From Akebia trifoliata (lineage: Eukaryota; Streptophyta; Magnoliopsida; Ranunculales; Lardizabalaceae): a DNA stretch of 64,000 nt. A model generated the notes under the pieces. It was not told the DNA's origin, searched no databases, and saw only the letters and a program-made list of their open reading frames with translations. The stretch lies in NCBI GenBank assembly GCA_017979445.1, contig CM030711.1, positions 18,182,922-18,246,921 of the forward strand, read 5' to 3'. Positions 22,460 through 34,262 of this stretch are shown here, one piece after another; position 1 is the stretch's first letter; each line of letters opens with the position of its first letter. A program made the translations under genes and the position numbers.

Positions 22460-24302
22460 TATAGACACCCCATTTTTGCATCCACCTAATTAATCAACTT
22501 GTCAACCCGATAGCAACGGTTAACAATGATGGATGATCAATCCAATGATTTATTTTGTTACCAGATATGTTTTAGAAATTCGGATAAGGTATCTCGAACT
22601 AACAATACTATAGAAACCACGCTACGCTAGGAAAATATAATCCCAAAAGCTTAAAAATCATCATTTTTCAGACAAAAAGAAGCCTCACGATAAAAATCAC
22701 TAAAAAAATGATCAAATTATCAAAATATCCCTAACCTCAAAACATCCCTAGAGCCTACATTACGCTTAGGAAAATCTTTTCAAACTCATAAAATAACAAA
22801 TAGAAACCAAATAAATCATATCGCCAATTTTCACAAAATTTGACAAAATTACGAAAATGCCCCTCATAATGTTCACAACCATTTCGCACAAAAAAATTTA
22901 TAAAAGACACAAACCAATATTTCCATTGAATTCCTTATGAAAAATCGATTCCAAAACATCCTAGAACATCAAAAATCAACTTAAAACGCAAAAAATCCTC
23001 TTTGAAGGCAAAATGATAATTTTACAATTTTAATAATTAAAAATTTTGAAATTAATAAATAAAATATTAAATAATATAAAGTGAAACATTAATAAAATTA
23101 ATTTAAAAATCTAAACCAATAAATCGATCAATCAGGATCTCAGGCAAAATTTTGATGGTTGCCCAGATTTTTATTAAAGGACCCCACCATCTAGGGGACA
23201 AAAGAATTAAAGATATAATAAAGGGGGGATTTTCCGAAAATATATTCTAAGTCAATCTAGTAAGACTAAAGTCAAAAAATTAAAGTCAAGAAAGACTAAA
23301 GTCAATCAAATGAGACTAAAAGTCAAAACCCTAATCTAAACTAATCAAGTCAATCTCATAAGACTTAAGTCAAAACCCTAATTAAAACCCTAATCTAAAC
23401 TAATTAAATCAATCTCATAAGACTAAAGTCAAAACCTTAATCTAAACTAATCAAGTCAATCTCATAAGACTTAAGTCAAAACCCTAATTAAAACCCTAAT
23501 CTAAAATAATCAAGTCAATCCCATAAGACTAAAGTCAAAACCCTAAATCAAGTCAACCTCATAAGACTAAAGTCAAAATCCTAATTAAAACCCTAATAAG
23601 ACTAAGTCAATATCATATAACTAAAGTCAAAATCCTAATTAAAACCCTAAAGGAAATCTAATTAAACATTAACTCTACCCAAAAAAGTTTATAAATAGGA
23701 GCCTCCACATCCTATTTTCGTATCCAAGAATAAACCCTAAGAGAAGTAGGTCAAAAAGCTTCCCTAGTCTCCCATAAACCCTAATTTTGAAGCCCAAACT
23801 CCTTACCTAACACCCATACCTTAATTTTAACTTGAAAAATACCTAGAAGCCCTTCAAAAATACCCAAAAATCCATAAACAAATCTGAATAATCCAGATCT
23901 AAGAAAGAGATACCTTGCCTCGGAGATCAGAAATCAGATCCGAAGAAAGAACGAAGCGAGTAGTACTATACAAGGAGTTACTCTATCAGATCCGAGGAAA
24001 CAAGACCGTTGTCTTCAGAAAGGTATACAATTTCTCATTTTTTTTATTATTACTTAAGTCTTTTAGCAATGTAGTTTATTTGGGAATTAGTAGAGACCGA
24101 CGTTTGCCGAGCGGGGTTGGTGTTTAACACCTTCCAACCTTGTAATTTGATCCCCGAATTCAGTTATTTTTTAAGTAGATTAGTTGTTTTTATCCATTTA
24201 AAGTCAATGTTTGGTTCCTAGACCGTAATAACTAGGTGACGACTCCCAAACCTCAAAGGTCAAAAGTGGATCCGTACACCCCACGGATCGAGGGCACTTT
24301 CA
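22460..24302 (+). repeat. 3' LTR of C1
   Basis: It starts TATAGACACCCC (TG changed to TA) and ends GGCACTTTCA, 1,843 bp. The conserved agaaaccacgctacgct is at 22614-22630 and the TATA box at 23690-23697. Confidence 0.85.
23250..23690 (+). repeat. U3 tandem repeats rich in AAACCCTAA
   Basis: Units combine agtcaatctcataagactaa with agtcaaaaccctaatt. Eight exact AAACCCTAA words (the plant telo-box) lie upstream of the TATA box at 23690 and two more just downstream. Copy number and phrasing differ between LTRs (about 13825-14090, 35036-35270, 45856-46190). Confidence 0.75.
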
Positions 24303-24307
24303 TTCTT
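24303..24307 (+). other. Target-site duplication of C1, right copy
   Basis: TTCTT here and CTCTT at 13067-13071 differ by one base. The A LTR resumes at 24308. Confidence 0.55.
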
Positions 24308-25716
24308 CTTTCTATTTTTTTATTGGTCGTAAGAGAAGTTTCATGAAATTTCTCAATAAAGAGCTGGTGTTAGGAAGATATTAAAGAGAGAGAGAGAATA
24401 GGTTAGAGCCTGTGAGAAAAGAGATGAAGAAGGTCAATGGAGAAGAAGAAGTCCTCATTTTTCTATTCCCAAAACATGAAACTCTTCTTCCACTTTCTTA
24501 AAGAATGTCAGCTTCCTCCTTTTATTGACCCTTTTTTTCTCTTTTTTATTCTTATTTTTCCTTTTCTTTTCCTCTTTTATTGACTATTTCTTTAATTTTT
24601 TTTATTATTTTTCTTTGACCGAACCAAAAGTAAAACTCTTTCTCCTTCTATTTGGATTTAAAAGGAAAGGGACCATGATCCTATGCTTCGCAATCCGTAA
24701 CACATTGGTGGGAGATTATTTCTTAATTTTTTATTTTGATTAATTGATTAAGTTAAGATTTCAAATGTCCTAGGAAACTTAATTTTATATTTTCAATTTT
24801 CAATTTTGGTTTGATTAAGTTAACATTTTAATTTGATGGATTAATTTTAATTTGATGGATTAATTTTAATTTTTGATTAACTGATGGATTACCAATTACA
24901 TCAATAGGTTGGATTCATTTTTGATTAGTTTATTTTAATTTTAATTGGTTGATCGAATTTTAATTTGAACGTTGATTGGTCAATTTTATTTTTGGTTGAT
25001 TGATCAATTGGATTTTAATTTCAATGTTAATCGATTGATTGGATTTTGATTTAAATGTTGTTGGGTTAATTAAATTTTGGATTTAAAATTTTCAAGTTAC
25101 TCGTTTGAATTTTAATTTTCTTTTCGATTTAAAATTTTTCACGGTGGTTGTTTTATTTTGGTTTTTCTAATAGTCAAGGTTTCTATATACAAGTTGGGCA
25201 TCAAGGGGCGTTTTTGTCCTTTTATGATTTTTTTCATAAATTTTTTTGTTTTCATCAATTTGGTTCCTGTTAGGCTCAAAATCATCTTCTAAAGGTAATG
25301 AACGTAATTTCAAGACTTTTTGGAAGTTTGAAATTCATGAGGAGTATTTTCATCATTCTTTTTATTTTTGCAGATTTTTACAAATTTTTGTGCGAGGTTT
25401 CTTTCAATTTCAACGTGATTATTTCTAAGTCTCGAGGTCATATTTTATTAGCGTAGCATGGTTTCTAAGTTATCGAACTGTGTAGCGAACCTAAACGTAT
25501 GTACTTTCTAAATCGGGTATATATTGTAGCGATCCTAAGGGTGCGTAATTCTATGTCGCATGACAAGGAAAAAGAAGAGAATGAAATTACAGGATAGAAG
25601 AAATTAGAAAAAAGTCCCTCACAAGCTTTCAAGTTCTATGCGCTCATCATTAGGAATTCACAACAACCAGGTGACGGATTACGAAGTCAGGCAGATGCAA
25701 AAATGGGGTATCTACA
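24308..25716 (-). mobile_element. A: 3' LTR, second part
   Basis: It continues A's LTR after C1 and ends GGTATCTACA. Long stretches built of ttgattaat, tttaattt and gatt words (24720-25130) match 54040-54500 of the other LTR in composition and order. Conserved elements follow: agcgtagcatggtttctaag (25450-25469), gtagcgatcctaag-gtgcgtaa-ttctatgtcg, and the terminal gcagatgcaaaaatggggta. The 72-residue frame at 24525 is F/L-rich low complexity. Confidence 0.75.
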
Positions 25717-25731
25717 GATGCCCCTCTTTGG
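25717..25731 (-). other. Polypurine tract of A
   Basis: On the minus strand, ctgccaaagaggggcatc abuts the LTR start at 25716. This shows that the LTR to the left is A's 3' LTR. Confidence 0.75.
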
Positions 25732-26199
25732 CAGAGAATGGAAGCAAACTAGATGGCAAATCTTCTTTGGTAGATAGTACAATACTAGAATGCCAAAGTC
25801 ATTAACATTTCATTTTTCAGCCTGATTTGGTGGTTCATCAGGGCGCCTAGATCCTTAAAGGTAAGTTATCCCTAAACTAAAAATGTGAGATCCTCGAATT
25901 TTGAAAAATTTTCCTTGACTTATGCAAAAGTGCACATGTGTGTAATGGTATGACACTTACAGAGTAGTTCATTGAATCATTGAGAATAAACTCTCATCGA
26001 TAACAACAAATGTCAGGTCCTAGAGATCTTCTCTCATTGACGATGATTTAAATAGAAATGCACATACGTAATGAAAACAATCATACAGTATTGAATTATG
26101 ACAAGTTTGAACAATGAGGTAATTAAGGTCATGACATTATCAGGATCAGGTGATGTAGGAACTTCATTAAATCCTATCAAAAAAAATTTTAGAGTTTGA

Positions 26200-26810
26200 A
26201 AAATTTTGAGTCTCGTTTATCAGACATGAGCTTATTGGACCCATGCTTATCGAACTGAGGTTTATAGGAACTTAAAAAATCCTATTAGAGTTGGAGTCTC
26301 GTTTCTCGAACTCAAGCTAAGGTTTATAGGAACTTAAAAAATCTTATCAAAGTTGGAGTCTTGTTTTTCAAACTTGGGTTAAGGTTTACAGAAACTTAAA
26401 AAATCTTATTAAAGTTGGAGTCTCGTTTCTCGGACTTGGGCTAAGGTTTACAAGAACTTAAAAAATCCTATTAATGGTGTCTCATTTGTTGAACTAGAAC
26501 CTATTGGAGCCACGTTTCTCGGGCTATGGTTTGTATGAACTTAAAAGAATCCTATTAAAATTGGAGTCTCATTTCTCGGACTCGAACTTACTAAAGGCAT
26601 GCTTCTCAGGCTAAAGTTTACAAGAACTTAAAAATCCTATTACTATAACCACATTTCTCAGGCTTGGGTTTACAGGAACTTAAAAAATCCTATCAAAGTT
26701 GGAGTTTTATTTTTTGGACTCAAACTTATTGGAGCCACGCTTCTCGGGCTGGGGTTTTGTAGGAACTTAAAAAATCCTATTATTGGAACCATATTTCTTA
26801 GGCTAAGGGC
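26200..26810 (-). repeat. About 62-bp tandem array in A
   Basis: About nine diverged units of roughly 62 bp of the kind gttggagtctcgtttctcgg / actt-gctaaggttta / ggaacttaaaaaatcctatt. The monomer is not obviously the one in C1 and B, although it sits at the same place in the element. Confidence 0.75.
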
Positions 26811-27504
26811 TAATTAAAGACTTGATATTATCGAGCTCAATAATTGGGAGATTGGACTTTTATTGGTTTATCATGCATCTCGATTCGTAATTATCATTGG
26901 GCTTCACCGGACTTTGAAGCTTTTGAATAAAAAAATTATTTTTGAGCATGGGATCAAAAATGAAAACTTCAAAATCACATTTATTCTAAAAAAATGCCCC
27001 TAATTGCAAAGTTGGCTTTTAAATGAAACTTGACTATGAAACTGATGGAATGGATTGCACTTGGAAAATATGGAAAAAAAACTATGGACTTTGATAGAAG
27101 AATCTCTATTCCTTTAAATTTCAAGACTCTTAAGATTATCGTTTGTACAATAAGGAATTTATCGCTTTCTTTTGAATTTCTTTTGAGAAATGGTTTAGCT
27201 GAACTTAAAATCTTGATAATTATTGGAATAAAAGATCTTTCTCTTCAAAGTTGTCGATAATTCTACATTTTTCTTTAATGAACACTTGAACAAGTAAACA
27301 TACTCTTAAAGGTCTTACAATATTCAAAATGGCTTTTGAGTTTCTTCGACTTCACATTGTTTTCTTCAGATGTGAATTCTTGACTGAAAAATGAATGTTG
27401 TGACTTGAATGATTCTGCACTTTCTCTTTCTACGTAAGCTTCCTTCTGAAATTTTTTTCTTGATGGGATCTTTTCTTTTTCTTTTTTGGTGCCCTAATTT
27501 TTGC

Positions 27505-27653
27505 CTAGATCGCCTCTTCAGGTTTTCAATCTAGTAGACTTTATTTATCTTTTTTTTATGATGCCTTGATTTCTGCCTAGGTCTCATTTTCAAGCTTTCA
27601 ACCTAACAAACTTTCCTTTTCTTTGTTATGCCCTAACTTTTGCCTAAGTCGCC
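27505..27653 (-). repeat. Hairpin units of A, third one split by D
   Basis: In A's sense unit one (27505-27534) pairs CTAGATTG with CGATCTAG, with CCT/AGG inside. Unit two (27577-27606) pairs TTAGGTT with GACCTAG. A third begins at 27643 (complement of ctaagtcg) and is cut by D at 27654. Confidence 0.65.
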
Positions 27654-28921
27654 TGTTCGAGCTGTAGATGATGATAAAATAATTAACAAAAGAAAACATT
27701 GACAAACAAGGGTCGAACCACAGAGACAACATTAATCCAAAGAATTTTTACTTCCAATCCAATTCGATCTGAACAAGCGATTTAAAAATAGTTGCGAGAG
27801 AGATTTATCTAAAACCAACTACTGACATAAAAACTAAAAAATTATGATAGAGAAGTATAGATCAATTAGATCCACCTTCACAAACTTTATCAGTGAATTC
27901 TAGTTCTCTTTTTATCTCGATCCACTAAACAAAGCTAATATTTATGGATCGGAAAATCAAACAGTTATAATATAAACAAAATCAAAAATATGAAATAGTT
28001 TAGACCGAGATTATTAGGTAAACATTAACTATTCTCTGTAGAGCATGGTTCTTCTTGAACTTATCCAAGAAAGAAATCATAAAAACTTTGAAAATAATTA
28101 ATATTCAACCTAATAATAAATACATACGTTATCATAATAAAACTATTAAATCATCACGAGAACAGTAAAATACTAACAAATCTTGCTCAGGTTTCCTCAA
28201 TCGATCTACTGGAGATTTAGCCAACAATCATCACAAGAACAATAAAACAAAAATAAAATAAAGAAGACATGTAGAGAAAAGAGAGATGAGAAAAAGAAGG
28301 TATCTTTATTACTTGATTTGAAACTGGCAAAGCCTCCTTACAACTTTCGTAAAACTAAGAAACATAAATTAAAAATCTAAACTAAAATAATAAAAGTTGA
28401 TCTCCAGGGAGATGAGATATCCCTCCCAAGATGATATGCCCTTTGGTCTGGTCTTCTATTTATAAAGAGACTAGATTAGGGTTTCTTAGGTAATTAGGGT
28501 TTCAGAGACACTCCGTTATTACAAAAATACCAAAGTCCTATTTCAATACGAATGTCTTTCAGTCGTCAAGTTTCAGTACAAATCTCAAGGTTTGATCTTC
28601 TTAATTGATCGTGCTGCTGTCGTTGACCCTGGCACCGTGGTAAAGTTTTGGTCAATTAACTTGACTTTTGGTCCACGATTTTCTTTTGGATCCTGTATCA
28701 CAGTGGTAACTTCAGATTTTTCCGATTCACCTTGAAACTTCGCGAATAATTCTTGTTACACGTAAATAACAGTAATTAGTTCTGAATTACATAATTTTAT
28801 TGAAAACAAGAATTATTATGGACTAACCATGAACTATATCTAATGAGGGGATTTAATGTGTAATTTATTGATAAAATCTATGTAATTAGGATTCTAGAAA
28901 TGACTTTTTAGACCTTGATCA
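27654..28921 (-). repeat. 3' LTR of D
   Basis: 1,268 bp, from TGTTCGAGC to CCTTGATCA on the plus strand, so in D's sense it starts TGATCAAGG and ends GAACA. It aligns with 49734-50492 over its first 771 bases. A reverse TATA box (TATAAATA on the minus strand) is at 28457-28464, in the part the other LTR lacks. Confidence 0.75.
28457..28464 (-). promoter_or_regulatory. TATA box of D 3' LTR
   Basis: The minus strand reads TATAAATA, followed by gaagacc. It is the only promoter-like motif found for D. Confidence 0.5.
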
Positions 28922-28938
28922 CACTTCCAAACCTAGAT
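28922..28938 (-). other. Polypurine tract of D
   Basis: The minus strand reads atctaggtttggaagtg directly before the LTR start. The purine run is weaker than usual, as expected in a decayed copy. Confidence 0.55.
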
Positions 28939-30367
28939 TTTGCTAGCCTCGAGCAAAAATAAAATAAAAATTAAGTTACAAACTACTTTCGTAGGTTACA
29001 CGATTGCATTTAGCAAATGCAGCAAGCCCTTAAACCCCTAAGTTACGCCTAGTGGACGAGTTTGACTCGTAAGGGTTTGCAGTGAATATACCCACAAAAT
29101 TGTAACACTTTATAAAAATATCAAAGTCAAACTCAATAGATGTAAGGCAAACATAACATTATTTCCCAACTCAGTCAAAAGTCCATACGTTTGAGCAAAG
29201 TTCTAGTTTTCACTCCTCAGTTTAGAAAATTTCAAGAGTAACTTGAGTGCTTGTGCAATTTTTCTGATTTTTCTTTTTTAAAAGCAACATCTTTTTAGGA
29301 ATAAGATTTCACCTCATACTGCTAAGAATGGTCGGTTCTTCCTCAGTTCGAACTCGAAACTAAGTATCCTGTTGGAGATTGTGAGTGATGTGGATGTTCA
29401 CTTTAATACCTCTAAGGGGTTTTATCTGTGATATTTCAACTTACTCAAGTTTTTACCATTGATGGCTTTCACCCTACTGAAACTATTCGATCTCATTGGA
29501 CTCTTTTCTTTTTGTATTTTTTCAATTCAAGCATATTTGCCTTGATTTGGTCTTTTTCACGTATTTCTATTTTTTTTTCTCAACTTCACATTTTTTTGGT
29601 TTATCACAATTTTTCTAGTGTTCTTTTTATAAAAAGTAGGTAGCCATTTTCAAAGTACCCAATCTAATCCTATGGTTGCTGTCCAAATCATTTTATCTCC
29701 AGTTCTATTTTTCTTCTAACCAGCTAACTGAAGGACAAGGAAGTCATAGTTCATTAGATTCGATTTCCCCTGACACTCTAGACAGAGAAGATGATCAAAA
29801 CTTGTTCCCTAAAATCTTATTTTTACTCAATCAGAAGTGTCATGAATTTTTCAAAATATTCTTTTCATTTTCTTTATGAGGAATAATCAAAAATAACTTA
29901 TGATCAAAAATTAGGATATGAGCTTGAAATTTGAAATTCATATGTAAACAGTACGTTGAAAGAGTTTGAAGAAAATATTTTACAAGTGTTAAATTTTTTT
30001 TTTTAAACATGAAACTAAACTAACAATGAGATGCAATGCAATTGTGAGCTAAACTAATACCCCCAAACCTAGATGACATATTGTCCTCAATATGCAAACA
30101 GTAAGGAAAGAAAGAGAATGGTTAGATCACACCTGAATCTATTTTGGCATTAATTAACAAACTCTTGCTACAACTAATCTGAAAAGATTGAGAGTTATAA
30201 TAATTATAATTTTTGAAACAGGATTGCACAAAATCCTACCTAAGAATGGAAAAAAAACCTAACGAAATAATTAAAAACATCCTAATCGAAATAAAACACA
30301 TCCTAATCAAGGGTTGCCTCTTGAAAAGTGCTAAGTTTATTGTCTTCAGTCAGACCACGACATGAGG
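28939..30367 (-). other. D 3' untranslated region
   Basis: About 1.4 kb with no recognisable gene. Athila elements often carry an env-like frame between integrase and LTR; none can be supported here. Plus-strand frames at 29428-29879 are F/S/L-rich and short. The stretch tacccccaaacctagatgac (30058-30077) is a C-rich block that could be a second purine tract on the minus strand. Confidence 0.5.
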
Positions 30368-31606
30368 CTAATCTTGATACACAGGATCCCTCAGATAGGA
30401 ATCTTTTTCTTGGGGCTGGAGTGTGAGAAATGACTTGAGCCGTTGACCATTGACTTGGAAAATACTACCATCCGTTGTATTGAGTATCTCGATGTTGCCA
30501 TAAGAATTAATTTTATGGACTACAAAGGGTCTTGTCCATCGAGATTTCAATTTTTCGAAAAATATGTGGAGGCAAGAATTATAGAATAATACCTGCTGAC
30601 CTATATGGAAGGACTTTCGTTGAATGTATTTGTCATGCCAAGTCTTTGTACGATCCTAGTATAGTCGAGCACTATCGTACACATCATTATGTAGTTCTTC
30701 CAACTTAGAGAGTTAAAGTTTTATGTGCTCTCTAGCTTTGAAAATATCAAAGTTAAGATGTTTTATAGCCCAATATGCACGGTGTTCGAGTTTTATTGGA
30801 AGATGACTGGCTTTTTAAAAAATGAGATGATAGGGGGACATGCCAATCGGGGTTTTGAAAGCAGTCTGATATGCCTACAATGCGTCATTTAATTGCAAAG
30901 CCTAATCCTTTTGTGAAAGATTGACTATTTTTTCAAGAACGATCTTGACTGCGCGATTGGAGATTTCGACCTGTCCACTCGTTTGAGGGTGATATGGAGT
31001 GGTGACCTTGTAAGTAATAGCGTATTTTCGCATGAGATTTTCGAAAACTCGATTACAGAAATGCTTACCTCTGTTGCTAATGATCATCCTTGGGGTATCG
31101 AAACGAGTAAATACAATATTTTTAAGGAAGTTTACAACAACTTTCTGATCGTTGGTCTGACATGCTATTGCTTCTACCCATTTAGACATGTAGTCGACTA
31201 CGACTAAGATAAATTGTAATCCATGCGAAATGGGGAAGGGTCCCTTGAAATCAGTGCCCCAAACATCAAAAATTTCGATGATCAAAATGGGTTGTTGAGG
31301 CATTCCATTCCTTTGGCTAATCTTTCCTAAACGTTGGCATCGATCACAAGATTTAGCAAAGATGTGGGCATCACGAAAAAGCGTTGGCCAGTAAAAACCG
31401 CATTGCAACACTTTTGATGTTGTTTTCTTTCCTCCAAAGTGTTCACCACAGGCGTGGTTATGGCAGAAATCGAGTATATGTTTCTGGTCATGGTCATAAA
31501 TACACCGACGAATTATTTGATTTTGATAGTACTTAAATAAGTACAGTTCGTCCCAAAAGAACCATTTAGCTTGGCGAGAAATCTCAGTCACTCTTGTTTC
31601 GTCCAT
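30368..31606 (-). pseudogene. Integrase of D (Athila-type), inactivated
   Basis: The frame from 31606 to 30902 holds the zinc-binding region (H-x3-H at HNHACGEH, then CDRCQ), the first catalytic Asp in VWGTDFKG and the third acidic residue in SGQVEISN. The second catalytic position reads IISNRGKHF: the Asp is an Asn. Broken frames at 30551-30901 continue with AFKTPIGMSPYHLIF, LEHRAYWAIKHLNFDIF and QQVLFYNS. The piece at 30368-30550 ends with SRWTRPFVV and FQVNGQRLKSFL, the usual Athila integrase C terminus. It lies directly downstream of RNase H in D's sense. Confidence 0.85.
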
Positions 31607-32112
31607 GAGGTAGGTGTTTTTTCCATCTCCAGGTAATTGACAATGTCAACGTACCAAGGTGTATCCATATTGGAGATAGACATCAGTTGTTTATCTGAAA
31701 AATTCTCAGAGATTGGGAAGGAGTCAGAACTTATTTCAACTACCAGTTTGGATAAGTAGTCGGCAACCACATTCTTGCATCCTTTTTTATCTCGAATTTC
31801 TAGATCAAATCCTTGTAGTAAAAGAACCCATCGGATTAACCTTGCTTTTGCATCCTTCTTGGAAAGAAGGTATTTCAACGCTACGTAATCAGTGAAGATT
31901 ATAACCTTGGATCCTATTAAGTAGGAGAGGAATTTTTCCTGAGCAAAGACTACTACTAGCAACTCTTTCTCAGTAGTTGAATAGTTAAGTTGGGCATCGT
32001 TCAATGTTTTGCTCTCATACTGGATAACATAGGGGAGTTTGTCAACTCATTTCCCCAATACAACACCTATTGCGTAGTCTGAAGCATCACACATCACCTC
32101 AAAGGGCAAATT
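31588..32112 (-). pseudogene. RNase H domain of D
   Basis: It begins after the RT connection with LPFEVMCDASDYAIGVVLGK (catalytic Asp in CDASD). A stop follows, then [31 protein letters not shown] (acidic residue of FTD) and [15 protein letters not shown], in which the usual ADxLS is ADYLS. This is the normal Ty3/gypsy RNase H; no second archaeal-type copy follows it, which separates D from B. The last 19 bases overlap the integrase frame at 31606. Confidence 0.8.
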
Positions 32113-33080
32113 CTAGTTTGGTGATTGGATAATAGGTGTTGTTGTCAACTCAGTTTTGAGTTTGTCAAATGCATTTAAATAGGTGATAGAGAATTCAAAA
32201 TTTGCATCTTTGGATAATAAGTCGCATAGAGGTTTGGAAATCTTTCCAAAATCCTTAATGTAACGCTTGTAAAAACCTGCATGTCCTAAGAAAGAACAGA
32301 CTTCCTTCATAGTTTTAGGGGGAGGAAGAGTAGTGATAAAGTCAATTTTTGCCTTATCTACCTCAATTTCCTTATGGGATATGGTGTGTCCCAACACAAT
32401 CCCAGAAGTGACCATGAAATGACACTTCTCCCAGTTTAACACTAGATTCTTTTCGTGGCATCTAGCTAAGACTAACTTTAAGTGATGTAGACCATTGTCA
32501 AAGCAAATCCGAAGACTGAAAAATCATCCATAAAGACTTCAAGAAAATTTTCTACCATATCGAAGAAGATGGTCAACATACATCGTTGAAAAGTTGCAGG
32601 AGTGTTGCAAAGCCCAAATGACATGCGTCGATAGGCAAAAGTTCCAAAGGGACATGTGAAAGTTATTTTTTCTTGATCTTCAAGGACGATCAAGATCTGA
32701 TTATACCTCGAATATCCATCAAGAAAGTAGTAGTAAAGGTGTCCAGCTAGGCATTCAAGCATTTGATCTATGAATGGAAAAGGGAAGTGATCTTTTCGTG
32801 TCATAGAATTCAACTTCTTGTAGTCTATACAGACTCGCCACCCGGTTTGGATACGAGTTGGTACTAGTTCATTGTCCTTGTTGGTCACAATGGTGACACT
32901 AAATTTCTTTGGGACCACTTGAACATGACTTAACCATTTACTGTCTGAGATGGGGTATATAATACCTGCATCTAGTAATTTGAGGACGTCTCCTCGGACA
33001 ATCTTTTGTAAGACCGGATTCAATCCCCTTTATGGTTCTCTCGATGGTTTGTAGTTATCCTCCAGGTGTATTTGGTGCAT
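32113..33080 (-). pseudogene. Reverse transcriptase of D (Athila-type)
   Basis: Frame 33023-32478 carries LDAGIIYPISDSKWLSHVQV, then GWRVCIDYKKLNSMTRKDHF, FLDGYSRYNQI, the palm stretch FGTFAYRRMSFGLCNTPATF and the catalytic FMDD in EVFMDDFSVFG. A frame change near 32478 separates it from the thumb/connection part (32442-32113), with LNWEKCHFMV, GIVLGHTIS and FLGHAGFYKRYIKDF. Upstream HLEDNYKPSREP-like sequence (about 33030-33080) is also recognisable. Active-site residues are kept, but stops and shifts make it non-functional. Confidence 0.9.
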
Positions 33081-33329
33081 AACCACAAAGGGACTGATGT
33101 CTTTGATATCAGCTATAGTCTAGCCAATAGCTTCCTTATGTTCTCGTAGGACCTCTAATAATTGCTCTTCTTTAGATCTTTCTAAATTAGGTGATATGAT
33201 TATATGGAAGGTTTCGGCCTTCCCTTAGAACTCATATTTCTGCATGTTAGGCAACTGTTTGAGTTCAAGTTTAAGAGTCTCTTCAACTGAAGGTGGGGAT
33301 GAAGATCTAGAGAAACTCTCTATTTTAGG
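33081..33329 (-). other. PR-RT spacer of D
   Basis: Broken coding sequence between protease and RT. The region has the acidic, low-conservation character of Athila linkers, with frames such as LPNMQKYEF and LLEVLREHKEAIG. No domain is present. Confidence 0.5.
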
Positions 33330-34262
33330 TTACCAATTTACAAAGTCCATGTCAGGGACGGATTCTAGGAGGGCATTTACCTCCTTGATGGACTGTTCTT
33401 CATCAAACTCAAAATCAAATTGACCTAAGTATTCTTCTAGTGGGTCAATATTATTTGCTTCTTGGAATGTTCTGCGGACCAATGTATCAATCATATTGAC
33501 CTCTTCCATATCATCCATGTCAATGGATTGACACTTGTTGTGGAAGACATTAAATTTTACATTCATGTCTCCAAAAGCTAAGATCATGATCCCGTTTCTA
33601 CATCTGATCACAACATTAGATGTGGCTAAGAATGGTCGACCCAAGATTATTGGAACATGATTGTCTGGGTTTATGATAGGTTCAGTGTCAAGTACCACAA
33701 AATCAACAGGGAAATATAAGTTTTTAACCTTGATTATTACATCCTCCACTACCCTTTTGAAAATCTTGACTAATCTGTTTATCAAACTGAGAGTGATATC
33801 TGTAGGTTTGAGTTCCCCAAAACCTAGTTGTTTGTAGACAGAAAAAAGCAGAAGATTCACACTAACCCCTAGATCTAGTAGACATTTCTCAATCATTGTT
33901 TCCCCTATATGCACAAAGATTGTTGGACAGCCTGGATCATTGAATTTAGGCACAATTGTTTGTTGAATCAGACAAGATGATTGGACTGTCATTGTAGTTT
34001 CTTTAGGCACAAGGATTTTTCTTTTCACCGTAGTGAGATCTTTAAGGAACTTAGCATATGACGGAATTTGACAGATAGCGTTTAGAAAATGGATATTAAT
34101 CTGAACATTCTTGAAGACTTCAAGAATACCTTCTAATTACTTTCCCTTTTTATTGTCTGCTAATCTATGTGGAAATAGGATCTTGGGAATGGTAATTTCT
34201 TTTTCCATTTTAGTAGAAGTTTCTTTTTGTTGGTTCTCTTCCTCTGTTGAAGGTGCACCTTG
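33330..34262 (-). pseudogene. Protease and flanks of D
   Basis: From the C2 insertion point (34262) the frame reads APSTEEENQQKE, EGILEVFKNVQINIHF and SYAKFLKDL. The aspartic protease follows, with active site LLDLGVSVNLL (D-L-G-x-S), the stretch VEDVIIKVKNLYFPVDFVVL and the flap-side IILGRPFLATSNVVI. The protease is thus of the Athila D-L-G-A-S type, with Val for Ala. One stop lies just inside (near 34135). The frame runs on without a break from the gag-side fragment across the C2 duplication, which confirms the insertion point. Confidence 0.85.
34258..34262 (+). other. Target-site duplication of C2, left copy
   Basis: CCTTG, repeated exactly at 46831-46835. Confidence 0.85.

Larger units (their letters stand above)
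13072..24302 (+). mobile_element. C1: Tat/Ogre-like LTR element, deletion derivative
   Basis: 5' LTR 13072-15953 (holding solo LTR S), primer site 15955-15972, leader, fused pol remnants 18400-19480, hairpin series, tandem array 21047-22085, polypurine tract 22447-22459, 3' LTR 22460-24302. Five-base flanks CTCTT (13067-13071) and TTCTT (24303-24307) agree at four positions. It lies inside A's 3' LTR in the opposite orientation. gag, RT, both RNase H domains and the first part of integrase are missing. Confidence 0.85.
25732..27653 (-). other. A 3' untranslated region, cut by D
   Basis: This region holds no gene. In reverse it has the same order as C1, C2 and B: segment next to the polypurine tract, tandem array (26200-26800), a stretch with ggcatttt-type words, then hairpin units (27505 onward). 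D inserted at 27654 in the middle of the third hairpin unit. Confidence 0.7.

Noticed and set aside
23250..23690. Interstitial telomere repeats
   Set aside because: AAACCCTAA words are single and spaced within an LTR repeat unit, not head-to-tail TTTAGGG arrays.
29428..29879. Possible env-like gene of D
   Set aside because: On the opposite strand to D, short, F/S-rich, with no signal for an envelope-like protein; nothing env-like is seen on D's own strand.
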